A DNA stretch of 64,000 nucleotides from CAVWXT01 sp963759115 (GCA_963759115.1 CAVWXT010000005.1:868001-932000); one strand, 5' to 3'; positions 34,001 to 44,347 are shown, counted from the first letter of the stretch. Translations and numbers: made by a program. The notes: generated by a model from the letters alone, not told the origin.

Positions 34001-37000
34001 ATGGCACCCAAAAATGCAAAACCCTACGTGTTAGGTTTGGATTTGGGAGTTCAATCGGCCGGCTGGATGGTGATCGACTTGGATGACCGCGACCGTCCGT
34101 GCGGCGTGCGACGCGCCGGGGTCCGCTGCTTCGAGAGCGGCGTGGGCAACGAGACCGAAATTGCTAGCGGCAAGGACGAGTCCCAAAACATCAAGCGGCG
34201 GCAGGCCCGACTCCAGCGCCGCCAGCTTTGGCGTCGCGGCCGGCGGTTGAAGAAGGTATTCAACCTATTGCAGAAAGCGGGGCTCTTGCCGCCCGACGAA
34301 GCCCGCACGCCGCAACAACGCCATGAGATTTTGTACAAGCTCGATGCGGAATTGTCCGAGACGTACGTTCCCGACGACGATCGCGTGGCCGCCCATCTGC
34401 TGCCATATCGGCTCCGCTGTTTGGCCCTGGATCAAGCGTTGCCGCCGTTCGCGTTCGGCCGGGCACTATTCCATTTGGCGCAACGGCGCGGCTTCGCCAG
34501 TAATCGCAAGTCAGACGCCAAGGACGACAAGGAAACCAGCGAGGTGAAGGCAAGCATCGGCGAGTTGTATCAGAAGATCGAAGAGGCCAAGGCTCGAACC
34601 CTCGGCGAATACTTCGCCGGTCTCGATCCCGAGGAGCAACGCATTCGCAAGCGTTGGACGGCTCGGAAGATGTACAGCGACGAGTTCGACACGATTTGGA
34701 TGGCCCAAGCCCCGCACCATCCGAGCATGACCGACGAGTGGAAAGAGCGGATTCAGGAGCGCGATTTTCCACCAGCGCCCTCTGAAATCGCAGAAGCACC
34801 TGATCGGCATGTGCGAATTGGAACCGCAGTGCCGCCGCGCCCGCGAGCATCGTTGGAGGCCCAACGGTTCCGTTATCTACAGAAGGTTAATGACCTTGAA
34901 ATCTCTACCCCGGACGGCGAAGTCTGGAAGCTGGTGGACCCCGAACACACCGACCTGCGCACGAGACTGGTCGATTTCCTTGAAACCCACGCGGAACTCG
35001 AATTCAGGCAAATGCGTTCCAAGCTGGGGCTGAAGAAGCCCAAAGGCTCCGAGACGGACTACGCCTTCAATTTAGAGGCCGGTGGCGAAAAGAAGCTCAA
35101 GGGTAACGCCACGGCGACCAAGTTGCGGAAAGTCTTGGGCGACGACTATGAGAAGTTCTCGCCCGAACAACTGGCCGGCATAGTCGAAGATCTGTTGGAT
35201 TACGAGAAGAAGGACGCCTTAGCCCAGCGGTTGAACTGCCGCTACGGTATCGCACCCGGAAAGGCTAATGAGTTGGCCGATGTGACACTGGAACCATACT
35301 ACGCTTCCCTCTCGCGTGAGGCGATGCGCAAGTTGCTGCCACTGTTGGAAAGCGGTCGGCGGATTGCCACATTGACACAAGCGGAGCGGCGCTCGCTATT
35401 CCCGAACATGAAGAAGGCGGATGTCTGCGACTTCCTGCCGCCCGTGCTTGACGCCGTGGAGTTGCGAAATCCGGTCGTGTGCCGTGGCCTGACCGAGCTG
35501 CGCAAGGTCGTGAATGCGCTGATTCGTGAATACGGCAAGCCGCAGCGTATCAGGGTCGAACTTGCCCGCGATCTAAAGCGGTCCCGAAAGCAACGCAAGG
35601 ACCTCACCGATCAAATGCGGCAAAATGAAAAGGCTCGCGTGGCGGCCAAGCGGAAGATTCTTGAGGAGATCGGCAACGATAATCCCAAACCCGGTGACGT
35701 CCTCAAGGTGCTGCTCGCCGAGGAGTGCAATTGGGAGTGCCCGTATACGGGGAAGCGATCAGCATGCAAACGTTGTTGGGGCCACGCCCGCAATTCCAAA
35801 TCGAGCACATTATCCCATTCAGCCGCTCGTTCGACAACTCGTTTCTCAACAAGACGCTTTGTTACGCCGAGGAAAACGCTGTCAAAGGCAATCGCACGCC
35901 CTACGAAAGCTACTCCGGCCACGAGGAGCGATGGCCGGAGATCATCGGGCGGGTGAAGCGATTTCGCGGATCGGCAGCCCATGCGAAATTGCGCAAGTTC
36001 CAACAAAAGGAACTCGACGACGATTTTGCTGCCCGGATGCTGCAAGACACCCGTTATATGTCGCGGCTTGCCACCGAATATCTTGGGCTGCTCTACGGCG
36101 GGACGATCGACGCCGACGGCAGTCGCCGCGTCCAGGTCAGCGCGGGCCGCATCACGGCCTACCTCCGCGACGAGTGGGGACTGAATGCGATTCTGGCGGA
36201 CGGCGGCGATGATGAAAAGAACCGGGATGACCACCGACACCATGCGGTTGACGCCGCGGTCATCGCCCTGACCGATGCCGCAACCGTCGAGTTATTGAGC
36301 CGCTCCGCGGAACTGGCCGCCGAGCGCGGGCATCGGCTGTTCGTTCAAGAAGAAGTCCAGACGCCTTGGCCGACGTTCGTCGAGGAACTGCGCCGGGCCA
36401 TCGACGCGGTCAAAATCTCCTACCGCGTCAACCGGCGGGTAACGGGGCGCTGCACCAAGAGACGCTTTTCAGCAAACCCTACAAGTCGCCCAACGGGAAC
36501 GGCAAGGTGGTGGAGTGTCGCCACGTTCGCAAGCCGTTGCAGAACATGTCGGCCGACGAGGTCGACAACATCGTGGACGATACGATCCGCAAGCTGGTCC
36601 AAGCGAAGTTAGAGCAAATTGGCGGCGAGCCGAAGAGAGTCTTCGCCGATCCCGCGAACCATCCGTATCTCACGGCCAGCGACGGCCGCCGCATCTTCAT
36701 CCACAAGGCCCGCATTCGCAAGCCCGTGGCGGTCATCCCGCTCGGCAAATCGGCCTCGCCGCGTTACGCCGCTCCCGGCAGCAACCACCACATGGAAATC
36801 TATGCCGTGCTGGATGAACAAGGCAAGGAGAAAAAATGGGAGGCCGAAATAGTGAGCCTCATGGCGGCCGCGCAACGGGTACGCGCGAAGCAGCCGGTGA
36901 CGCAACGTGATCATGGCCCAAACACCAAGTTTAAGTTCTCGCTGGCCGGGGGGGAATACCTTGAACTGGACGACGATAAGGGCGCACGCCGGATTGTGCG

Positions 37001-37187
37001 AGTGACGGTGATATCGGGCAAAATCGTGGAATTCCGTTTGCACACCGATGCGCGCCCAATTACGCTATTAAGGCAGACAAAAGGAGGAAGGGCGGGCTTG
37101 TCAATGCCCGTCAACTCGTTGCGAAAGGCCCATGCAAGGAAGGTTGTCGTTGATCCGTTAGGAAATATCCTTCCGGCCCATGATTAA
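34001..37187 (+). CDS. cas9: Cas9 endonuclease, type II-C (two apparent single-base deletions)
   Basis: RNA-guided DNA endonuclease of about 1,062 residues once two frame breaks are closed. RuvC-I is YVLGLDLGVQSAGW with Asp14. The arginine-rich bridge helix is ESQNIKRRQARLQRRQLWRR. RuvC-II is RIRVELARDL near residue 518. The HNH core is IEHIIPFSRSFDNSF near 601-615. RuvC-III is HRHHAVDAAVIALTD near 745-758. All catalytic residues are present. Break 1, near 35768, is repaired by one G (AAGCGATC to AAGGCGATC, giving YTGKAISMQT). Break 2, near 36440, needs one base before AACGGGGCG. Two added bases make the length divisible by three. The ATG at 34001 follows GGAGATG. It overlaps cas1 by 8 bases. 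Confidence 0.93.
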
Positions 37188-38070
37188 CCGCATCCTCGAT
37201 TTCTCCGAGGCCCCGGCGCGCCTCCGCGTGCGCGTCGCACAACTGATCGTTGAGCGTCAAGACCTGCCCGAGGTCTCCGTGCCTCTGGCGGATTTGGCCG
37301 TGATTCTTGTGGCCCATCCGCAGGTCACTTTCAGTCAGGCGGTGCTCTCTGGTCTGGCCGCTGCCGGCGGCGTGTTCGTCACCTGCGATGGCCACAATCT
37401 GCCCGTGGGCATGATGCTGCCGTTGGCGTCGCACCACACTCAAGCCGAACGCTTCGCCGCCCAGGCCAGCGCACCCCTGCCCGTGCGGAAGCGGCTCTGG
37501 CGGCAGATTGTCCAGGCGAAGATCAAGGCGCAGGCAGCGCTGTTGGTCGAGTTGCGCGGCACCGACTTTGGCGTCAAACCGCTCGCGGCCCGCGTCCATT
37601 CCGGCGATCCGAGCAACGTCGAGGCGCGGGCCGCACGCCGCTACTGGCCCGCCGTGTTCGCCGACCTCGACTTCCGCCGGCACCGCGAAAACGAGGACCA
37701 GAACATCTTGCTGAACTACGGCTATGCGGTGCTGCGGGCGATCGTGGCCCGCGCGATCTGCGCCGCGGGCTTGCACCCGTCGTTGGGCATTCACCACCAC
37801 AACCGCTACAACGCCTTCTGTCTGGCCGACAACCTGATGGAGCCATTCCGCCCGGCCGTGGATCGCGCGGTGGCCGAGTACATGAGCACGCACGACGAGC
37901 CCTACAAATTGGAGGCGGCCGCCAAGCAAAACATCATCGGCGAATTGACGAGTCGTTACGAAGTGGACGGCCAGCAGCGGACGCTGTTCGACACGGCCGC
38001 CCGCATGGCCTCGTCCTTGGCCGACGTTTTCATGGGCAGCCGCGAGGAGTTGGAACTGCCCGACTGGTAG
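37180..38070 (+). CDS. cas1: Cas1 integrase, type II
   Basis: A 296-residue Cas1, the nuclease-integrase that inserts new spacers together with Cas2. The metal-binding residues are visible as Glu148 (SNVEARAARRYW), His205 (LHPSLGIHHHN) and Glu221 (NLMEPFRPAVDR). Length and start (MINRILDFSEAPARLRVRV) match type II Cas1. Its start overlaps the end of cas9 by 8 bases, showing tight coupling, and cas2 follows after 4 bases. The frame is intact. Confidence 0.95.
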   Translation: MINRILDFSEAPARLRVRVAQLIVERQDLPEVSVPLADLAVILVAHPQVTFSQAVLSGLAAAGGVFVTCDGHNLPVGMMLPLASHHTQAERFAAQASAPLPVRKRLWRQIVQAKIKAQAALLVELRGTDFGVKPLAARVHSGDPSNVEARAARRYWPAVFADLDFRRHRENEDQNILLNYGYAVLRAIVARAICAAGLHPSLGIHHHNRYNAFCLADNLMEPFRPAVDRAVAEYMSTHDEPYKLEAAAKQNIIGELTSRYEVDGQQRTLFDTAARMASSLADVFMGSREELELPDW

Positions 38071-38074
38071 AACC

Positions 38075-38419
38075 ATGCCGCGACAAGAATACGTCCTCTC
38101 CGGGTACCGTGGGATGTGGCTGTTTGCGATGTTCGACCTGCCGGTGACGACCTCCAAGGCGCGGAAACGCTACACCCAGTTCCGCAAGCTGCTGGTGCAA
38201 CAGGGCTTCTCCATGCTACAATTCTCGGTCTACGCACGGTACTGTGCGAGCGAGGAAATGGCTGCGGCGTACCGGTCGCGCATCCGCTCGGAGTTGCCCC
38301 CCAAGGGGTACGTGCGAGTTTTGGGCGTGACCGACTGCCAGTTCGGAAAAATGGAGAGCTACATTGGGGAAATGAGCAAATCCCTTGAAGAACCTCCTTC
38401 CCAACTCGTTCTTTTCTAG
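38075..38419 (+). CDS. cas2: Cas2, type II
   Basis: A 114-residue Cas2 with the ferredoxin-like fold. The family signature is MWLFAMFDLPVTTSKARKRY with the conserved Asp21, followed by LLVQQGFSMLQFSVYARYC. It bridges two Cas1 dimers in the spacer-integration complex. The gene order cas9-cas1-cas2 with no csn2 or cas4 is the definition of subtype II-C. The frame is intact. Confidence 0.94.
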   Translation: MPRQEYVLSGYRGMWLFAMFDLPVTTSKARKRYTQFRKLLVQQGFSMLQFSVYARYCASEEMAAAYRSRIRSELPPKGYVRVLGVTDCQFGKMESYIGEMSKSLEEPPSQLVLF

Positions 38420-38444
38420 CGTTCCCGTGGCTCTAAGGGGTTGC

Positions 38445-38462
38445 GGCGTAATGGATTACGCC
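38445..38462. repeat. 18-nt perfect hairpin next to the CRISPR repeat
   Basis: GGCGTAATGGATTACGCC is a perfect inverted repeat six bases from the solitary CRISPR repeat. A second perfect hairpin (CGCCGCGGTACGCGGCG, 38505-38521) abuts the other side of the repeat. The TTACGCC motif recurs in the 85-bp repeats at 38732 and 38931, so this hairpin may belong to that repeat family. Confidence 0.6.
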
Positions 38463-38468
38463 GGAGGG

Positions 38469-38504
38469 AGTGTATCTGAGCGACGATTCCCCGCAAGCCA
38501 CAGC
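38469..38504 (-). CRISPR. Solitary CRISPR repeat (36 nt), no array
   Basis: On the minus strand this 36-mer starts GCTGTGGCTTGCGGGGAATC and ends CAGATACACT. It is complementary to the tracrRNA anti-repeat with only one mismatch and a 3-4 base bulge, as expected for a type II repeat. It sits 50 bases after cas2. I searched both flanks by eye and found no second copy at spacer distance. Either the array was collapsed in assembly, or it has been lost and one repeat remains. Confidence 0.72.
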
Positions 38505-38731
38505 CGCCGCGGTACGCGGCGCACGACGCAGTTTCGCGATACCCCTCTTGCGTACTATACGTATGTATATTTACGTGGGGGCACTGCGGTTCCGATGACC
38601 GTCGGACGAAAATCTGCTCGCGACTACCGTATGGGCTGTCATCTCAATATACCGACCATTCGCGTGGCACAATTCCCGACCTTGAAAACCCCCGGCCGAA
38701 AGGGCATGATGGTCGAGCAGGGTCGAGAGGG

Positions 38732-39015
38732 GGAAAAAGGGGACAGGCACCGTGGCGGCAACGTTTCTCCTTACGCTATAACGGATTACGCCACGGAGCC
38801 AGTCCCCATTTTCCGCGAACTGGAATTGGCGCGAGTTGTTGGACAACGGAGAGTCGAGGGTCGAGAGTCGTGAGTCCGAAAATGGGGACTGGCTCCGTCG
38901 CCTCGATCAAGTTCCAACTCGCAAAACAGCGGAAAAAGGGGACAGGCACCGTGGCGGCAACGTTTCTTCTTACTCGATAACTGGTTACGCCACGGAGCCA
39001 GTCCCCATTTTCCAA
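38732..39015. repeat. Two 85-bp direct repeats with REP-like ends
   Basis: Copies at 38732-38816 and 38931-39015 share GGGGACAGGCACCGTGGCGG, then CAACGTTTCT, and end with CGCCACGGAGCCAGTCCCCA plus TTTTCC. Within each copy the two ends are imperfect inverted repeats, so each can fold into a long hairpin. Shorter GGGGACTGGCTCCG motifs lie between them. They are related to the cluster at 33403-33690, so the Cas locus is flanked on both sides by the same repeat family. Confidence 0.85.
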
Positions 39016-39048
39016 ATTGGAAATGGAGCGAGCTGTTGACCAACAGGA

Positions 39049-40451
39049 TCACGCGGCCGCGCGCCGCACGGCGGGCGGCTTCGCAGTAACCGCGGCGGGA
39101 ATCGCGATGGTGACGGGGGATTGCTCCGCGACCGCATCGGCCAGGATGCCGGCCCGAACGTAGATCGGACGCACCGCCCTGCGCAACTCGGGCAGCACGG
39201 CGGCAAAGACCAACGAGCCGGCCACACACACCAGGCCGCATAGCACAAAGGTCGTCGTGACGCCGATGGCGCCGGCGAGGCTCCCCGAGAGCAGGCTGCC
39301 CACCGGTCCCGCGCCACGAAGGCCATGGCGTGAAAGGCCATCACGCGGCCCCGTTTGTCTTCGTCGCAGATGGTTTGGACGATGGTGTTGCTGGCGGCCA
39401 TCTGCGCGACCATGGCGAATCCGGTGACCGCCAACACCACGAGCGACAACCAGAGGACTTGCGAGAAGGCGAGCGCGGCCATGCCCAGGCCGAACGCCCC
39501 CGTGGCCAGGGCAATCAGCCGTCCCAACCCCAGAACGCTCTTGCGGGCCGCAAGGAACAGGCTGGCCGCCAACGCGCCCACGCCCGTGGCCGCAGTGAGC
39601 AGGCCCAAGGTGTCGGGGCCGCCGTTCAGGACATCGGTGGCCACCACCGGCAGGAGCACCGTCAGCGGCATCGACATCATGCTCACCGTGCCCAGCAGCA
39701 CCAGCACCGTGCGGAGGGGAAGCGAACCGGCCACGTAGTCCAGACCTTCCTTCAGGCCTTCCACGATTCCCACCTCGACAACCGGCTTTGCCGCGGGCGC
39801 AACGCGCATCGCCAGCAACGACGCCAGCACGGCCAGGTAGCTCAGACCGTTGATGAGGAAGCAAGGCCACTCGCCAAGGAATGCTATGACGAAACCGGCG
39901 ATGGCGGGGCCGATCAGCCGGGCCGCGTTGAACATCGACGAATTGAGCGCAATCGCGTTGGCCAGGTCTTCCGGGCGTTCGACCATCTGGATCACGAAGC
40001 TCTGACGGGCCGGCATGTCGAAAGCACTCACCAGCCCCAGCAGCACGCTCAACAGGATGACCTGCCAGACGCCGATCAGGCCGGTCAGCGTGAGGGCCAT
40101 GAGCGTGAAGGCTTGGATCATCGCCAGGAACTGCGCGACGAAGACGGTGCGGCGGCGGTCCCAGCGATCGGTCAGCACGCCGGCCAGGGGCGTGACCAAC
40201 GCGGCGGGGATTTGCGACGAGAAGCCCACCACGCCGAGGAGGAAAGGCGAGTCGCTCAAGCGATACACCAGCCAGATCATGGCGACCTGTTGCATCCAGG
40301 TGCCGATCACGGAGACGCCTTGCCCAAAGAAGAAGAGGCGGAAGTTGCGATGGGCCAGGGCCCGCCCCACGGTTTGCAGCCGGGTCAGTCGCGTTCCGCA
40401 TGGGCCTTGAGCGGCCGGCATCGTCACGCTCAGATGTTCCTCAGTCGCCAT
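39049..40451 (-). CDS. MFS transporter (EntS-like MFS_3), one frame break
   Basis: A 12-span major facilitator of about 467 residues. The start MATEEHLSVTMPAAQ is followed by the family opening LAHRNFRLFFFGQGVSVIGTW, and the cytoplasmic loop TDRWDRRRTVFVAQ between spans 2 and 3 is the MFS signature. Spans continue to MAFHAMAFVARD; the frame then breaks near 39305 in a CGGTCCCGCGCC context and continues as SLLSGSLAGAIGVTTTFVLC to the end. The MFS_3 group includes siderophore and drug exporters; the substrate here is unknown. The start at 40451 was chosen because upstream in-frame sequence is not conserved. Confidence 0.85.
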
Positions 40452-40787
40452 TTCCCGGCCGCCTCGCTCCCCTGATGCTCGATCGCCTGGTGCAAGGCGG
40501 AGGATTATGCCGGAGAACGTCCGCGCGAGCAAGACCAACTGCCCCCACCCAGATGGTGGTATTTGGGCAATGATTAGGAGCTGAGAACGGGCCGGAGCGG
40601 GAGCATAAAGGGGACGGACGCACGTATTAGGCACTATAGGCGGCACACGACATTTCGTGGTTGGCCAGGTACGCCACTAGCAGCCACGCAACGGCACTGG
40701 CATCGGCAAGAAGCGACGGTCCAAACAGCCACGCCGTCCAAGTGCGAGAGTGTGTCTCCGTTCCATCGGGTCCGCGGTCATCAAAGG
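40452..40787. other. Intergenic region
   Basis: About 330 bases between the MFS gene and the HD-domain gene. I see no gene, terminator or RNA in it. A short TGGTTGGCCAGGTACGCCAC stretch near 40660 has weak symmetry only. Confidence 0.4.
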
Positions 40788-42139
40788 TCACTCGGTTTGT
40801 GCAATTGCCTGATCGAGTAATTCCGGCAGCTTGCCGAGAGCCCGCAACTGGCTGACGATCCGCGGATGGGCGAAGATGCGGACCCGTTTGACGTAATCGT
40901 CGAACTGCTCCGTGGCCAGCGTGCGAATCACGGGCGAAACCTCGCCCAGCGGACGGTAACGGTTCTCTTTGGGGAAGTGGATTTCGACGTCGAATTGCAC
41001 TTCGCGAGCGACCGGCGGCGCATCGAAGAGAATTTCGTGCGGGGCCACGACCCGGCCCAGAACGCCGCTGACAATGGCCGCAAACCGCTCAGCACAGGCC
41101 GTCAGCCAGGGATACGGCCGCCGCGCCAGCCGCTGATAGAGATCGCCATGTTCCAGGAAACTGTACTGCGTCAGCCGCTTGTAGAGCCGCCGCGTGGGAC
41201 CGAACAGCCCTTGCAGCAGTTCGCCGGCAGCCGAACCACTGGCTGAGCCCGTGCCGCCGGCCGCCCGTTGCAAGCTCGTCGATCATTTCGTGCTCGTTCA
41301 TGCGGAAGAGGCCGTCCAGGTCGAGCCCGCCGTGCAGCACGTAGAACGCCCGCTGGAGCATGGCCGTGGCGGCGCGGACGCCGTGGTGCCAATAGACCTC
41401 GCTGAACATGACGTAGCGGGCGAAGACCATCAGTTCGGCGGCCGTCTTGCCCTTGTCGGTGATGGCCAGCCCGTCGCCGGCCTGGTTCAGACACAGGCTG
41501 CCCAAGAGCCGCTGCTGGTCGAAGTGCCGCCCGTAGGGCACGCCCGCGTGCAGGCTGTCGCGATAGAGATAGTCCATCTTGTCGATGTCGATCGGCCCGG
41601 AAAGCATGCTGGCGAGGATTCGGGCCGCCGTGTCGCGGGGCTTTTCGCTCAAGCAGCGCGACCACGTCGCGCGGGTTGATGCCCCAATCGTGCCGCAACA
41701 CGTCGCCAATCTCGCCTTCCAGCAGGAAGCTGTTGGCGAAAAGCTCGTGGCTCGGCACGCTCGGCAGCCGGATGTCTTCGATGGGATGGCAGAACGGCCA
41801 ATGGCCCAGGTCGTGCAGCAGAGCGGCGGCGATAAACACCTCGGCATCCTCGCTGCGTACTGCTCGCGTGAAACGCTCGTCGTGGGCCAACTGTCGTAGA
41901 TACAGCAGGGCCAAGCGGTACACGCCCAGGCAGTGCTCGAAACGCGTGTGGATTGCGGCCGGATAGACCAGCGACACCAGACCGAGCTGGCTGATGCGGG
42001 CAAGCCGGCGAAACTCGGCCGTGTCGATCAGTTGCCGCACCCGCGGCGTCAGCGGCACGTCGACCTCGGGCGGGATGCGCACCAGTCCGCGGCGGCTATC
42101 CAGGGCGACGACTTCAGGGATGTCGAGAATGTTGCTCAC
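40788..42139 (-). CDS. HD-domain phosphohydrolase (two frame breaks)
   Basis: A metal-dependent phosphohydrolase of about 450 residues, of the SAMHD1/dGTPase-like group. The first frame has IHTRFEHCLGVYRLALLYLR and AALLHDLGHWPFCHPIED, which supply the H...HD...D metal ligands. After a break near 41650 the next frame has GPIDIDKMDYLYRDSLHAGV and FARYVMFSEVYWHHGVRAA, also conserved. After a second break near 41235 the C-terminal part is GELLQGLFGPTRRLYKRL. The likely substrate is a nucleotide. The GTG at 42139 overlaps the stop of the upstream zinc-ribbon gene by four bases, so the two are translationally coupled. Confidence 0.82.
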
Positions 42140-42825
42140 GAGGAAGTGATGTCCCACACCCATTTCAGTCCCGCGGCCCGATGCAGGAGCACGGTGACCA
42201 AGACGTAGAATGCATAGTGAAACAGGCCATCGCCGAAGTCGAGGTCGAGGGCCGCCATGGCGATCAAGCCACCTGCCACCATGAACGGCGGCACGACGAA
42301 CACCCAGACCCAGATGTCTCCGGTGATGACGCCGCGGCTGGCCAACAGCGCAAAAACACCCCACAAGAACACGTAGGCCAGGGCACAGAGGGCCGAGCGA
42401 ACGTAGAGCGCCGTGCCGCGGTATGGTTCGAGCTCGTCGTTGCGGAGGATCGTGTACGCGCCTACGGCCAGCGGCGGGGAAACCAACAACAGCCCGATGG
42501 TCGTGGCGATGGCACTCTGGAACAACCCCGTTCGCCCACCCACCCAGGCGACGCCAAGCACGACCAGCACGGCGGCGACGATGATCGTGGCCGTCACGGG
42601 GTCGAGCCTGGTGTGGGCGTATTCCAGGGGCTCGAGGACCAGCTTCCCGGCTGTGCTCCGTCCGCCGCCGGCAAACTGCTTGGGGGCGTGGACCGTCACC
42701 TCTTGTGTCTTTTCGGGCACTTCGAGCGTGCGTTTGCAGTTCGGACACGGCCCTGACTTTCCAGCGAACTTATCGCTGACCTTGAAACTCTTCTGGCATC
42801 CGGGACAAACGACGATGATCGACAT
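42136..42825 (-). CDS. MJ0042-type zinc-ribbon membrane protein
   Basis: A 229-residue protein. The N-terminus holds a zinc ribbon, CPGCQKSFKVSDKFAGKSGP with CPNC, typical of planctomycete MJ0042-like proteins. It is followed by about five hydrophobic helices (TIIVAAVLVVLGVAWVGG, TIGLLLVSPPLAVGAYTIL, ALCALAYVFLWGVFALL and others). It is coupled to the HD-domain gene by a GTGA overlap, so the two may work together at the membrane. The function is unknown. Confidence 0.8.
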   Translation of the reverse strand: MSIIVVCPGCQKSFKVSDKFAGKSGPCPNCKRTLEVPEKTQEVTVHAPKQFAGGGRSTAGKLVLEPLEYAHTRLDPVTATIIVAAVLVVLGVAWVGGRTGLFQSAIATTIGLLLVSPPLAVGAYTILRNDELEPYRGTALYVRSALCALAYVFLWGVFALLASRGVITGDIWVWVFVVPPFMVAGGLIAMAALDLDFGDGLFHYAFYVLVTVLLHRAAGLKWVWDITSS

Positions 42826-42886
42826 GCGGCGACTCGCGGTGGGGGGACCGATCCAAGCACAAACCCGCAGAACGGAGTTTAGTCCG

Positions 42887-42912
42887 TTAGAGCGGATTGA
42901 AATCCGCTCTAA
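42887..42912. repeat. 26-nt perfect inverted repeat
   Basis: TTAGAGCGGATT, then GA, then AATCCGCTCTAA. It is immediately preceded by GGAGTTTAGTCCG. It lies upstream of the zinc-ribbon gene and resembles dispersed planctomycete palindromes. No T run, so terminator function is unlikely. Confidence 0.8.
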
Positions 42913-43042
42913 GGCGAAATGGCGGAGCTGTTTTCGGACAGGTCCGGGCCTGCCTCTGCACTGCCATCGTTAGTTTCGCACACCCGACCGGGCTGTCAAG
43001 CATCAGTTCTTCGGGCGAGGTGTGCGGCCAGATAGTCGCCTA

Positions 43043-44345
43043 GTGGTCTGTCCAACTAGAGTTTACTAATGATAGACCTTTGACAAATCGCAGGGATCGG
43101 CGTGTTCATCTTGGCGAACGAACTCGGGGTACAGACGACGCAGTTTGACGCGCGCGTCATTGGTCGTGAACTGCCAGTTGACCTGGGTAGCGCGAAGGTT
43201 GCGATCGCCTTCCCAAGCGGCAGCCTCGTCCGCCAGACGTTGCCCGTCGTCGATCCGGCGTGCCAAGCATTGCCGTCCGAGCACGCTCAATTCGCATTCA
43301 GCAATGTTCAACCAGCTTCCGTGTTTGGGTGTGTAATGAATCTCCAGGCGTTGCGTCAGCCGCCGGGCTTCGGCCGGAGCAAACGCTTCGTAGAACGACG
43401 CGGGCGAATGGGTGTTCAAGTTGTCCATGACCAGTACGACCCGCTCCGCAGCCTGGTACTTTTCGTCCAAGAGGTCTCGCAGCGCGAAGGCCCAATCCAC
43501 ACGAGTCCGCCGCTCTGTTACCCGAACATGCCGGTAGCCGCGAAGCGGCTCGACGAACATGAAGATGTTGCATGTGCCGAGGCGTTCGTATTCCGAGTCG
43601 TACCGCAACGGTTGGCCGGGACGCAATGGCAACGGCTGGCGAGCTTCGCCCACAAGTTGTTTGCTGGCTTCATCCATGCAAATCACGGGAAAGCGGGGGT
43701 TATAGGGCCTGTGGTAGACTTCGAGGACATCTTCCATCCGCCAGACAAACTCCCCGTCGTGTTTCTTCGGAAGGCACCATTGCTGTTTCAGCCAAGCCTT
43801 AACCGCATTTTTTTTAGCGTGCGGCGCACCGTTTCCGCGCTGATGGAAGGCACCACTTCCAATTCGACGAGCTTGCCGGCGAGCATCCGCAATGTCCATC
43901 GTGCCCGCCCTTGGGGAACGGGGCCGCAACAGGTGGCCACAAGTTTTGCCTCGGCTACGCCGTCGAGTTTACGTAAACGAGACGGGCAATCCTGTTTCTT
44001 CCGGCGGAGTGCGGCTTCCAGTCCTTCTTCCACCCACCGTCGGCGAACATTGAAAACCGTCTTCGCAGCGACGCTGAGGGCTTCCGCGACTTGGGCATCG
44101 GTCTGCGCCTCGCCGTCTTTGCCCTGGTCCGCCTTGAGCAAAATCCGGGCACGTGCAATGGACAGCGCCGATCCCTTTCCCTTGCGCACCAAGGCGTCAA
44201 GTTCCAACCGTTCCCCCTCCGTCAAACGAACAACAAACACCTTTTTCATGGCTACATCCTTGTACTGCCGAGGCGACAAACGATCCATCCGCCCGGTTAA
44301 ATACCAGAATGTAGCGAATTAGTAAAGTCAAATTGGACAGACCAC
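43043..44345 (-). mobile_element. IS630-family insertion sequence
   Basis: A 1,303-bp element flanked by TA on both sides (43041-43042 and 44346-44347), the target duplication of IS630. The ends are inverted repeats starting GTGGTCTGTCCAA, with TTTACTAAT further inside. It encodes a transposase in two frames on the minus strand. It inserted into a CTAG site in otherwise non-coding DNA. Confidence 0.92.
43066..44249 (-). CDS. IS630 transposase, two frames joined by -1 frameshift
   Basis: The first frame (from ATG 44249, MKKVFVVRLTEGERLELDAL) encodes two helix-turn-helix segments (TDAQVAEALSVAAKTVFNVR). The second frame encodes the DDE domain: PVICMDEASKQLVGE, RVVLVMDNLNTHSPASFYE, and LEIHYTPKHGSWLNIAECEL. 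The frames meet at a run of eight A in the gene strand (complement of 43808-43815), where a -1 shift gives a smooth fusion. Programmed frameshifting is known in IS630 elements. All catalytic acids are present, so the element is probably active. AAGGAT precedes the start. Confidence 0.9.
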
Positions 44346-44347
44346 TA

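Noticed and set aside
38420..39050. CRISPR array after cas2
   Set aside because: The duplicated 85-bp units at 38732 and 38931 are REP-like hairpins unrelated to the 36-nt repeat, and no second copy of the 36-mer is seen.
39330..40475. 381-codon plus-strand frame opposite the MFS gene
   Set aside because: Composition rich in His, Gln and Arg, typical of an antisense shadow; the minus strand has 12 membrane spans.
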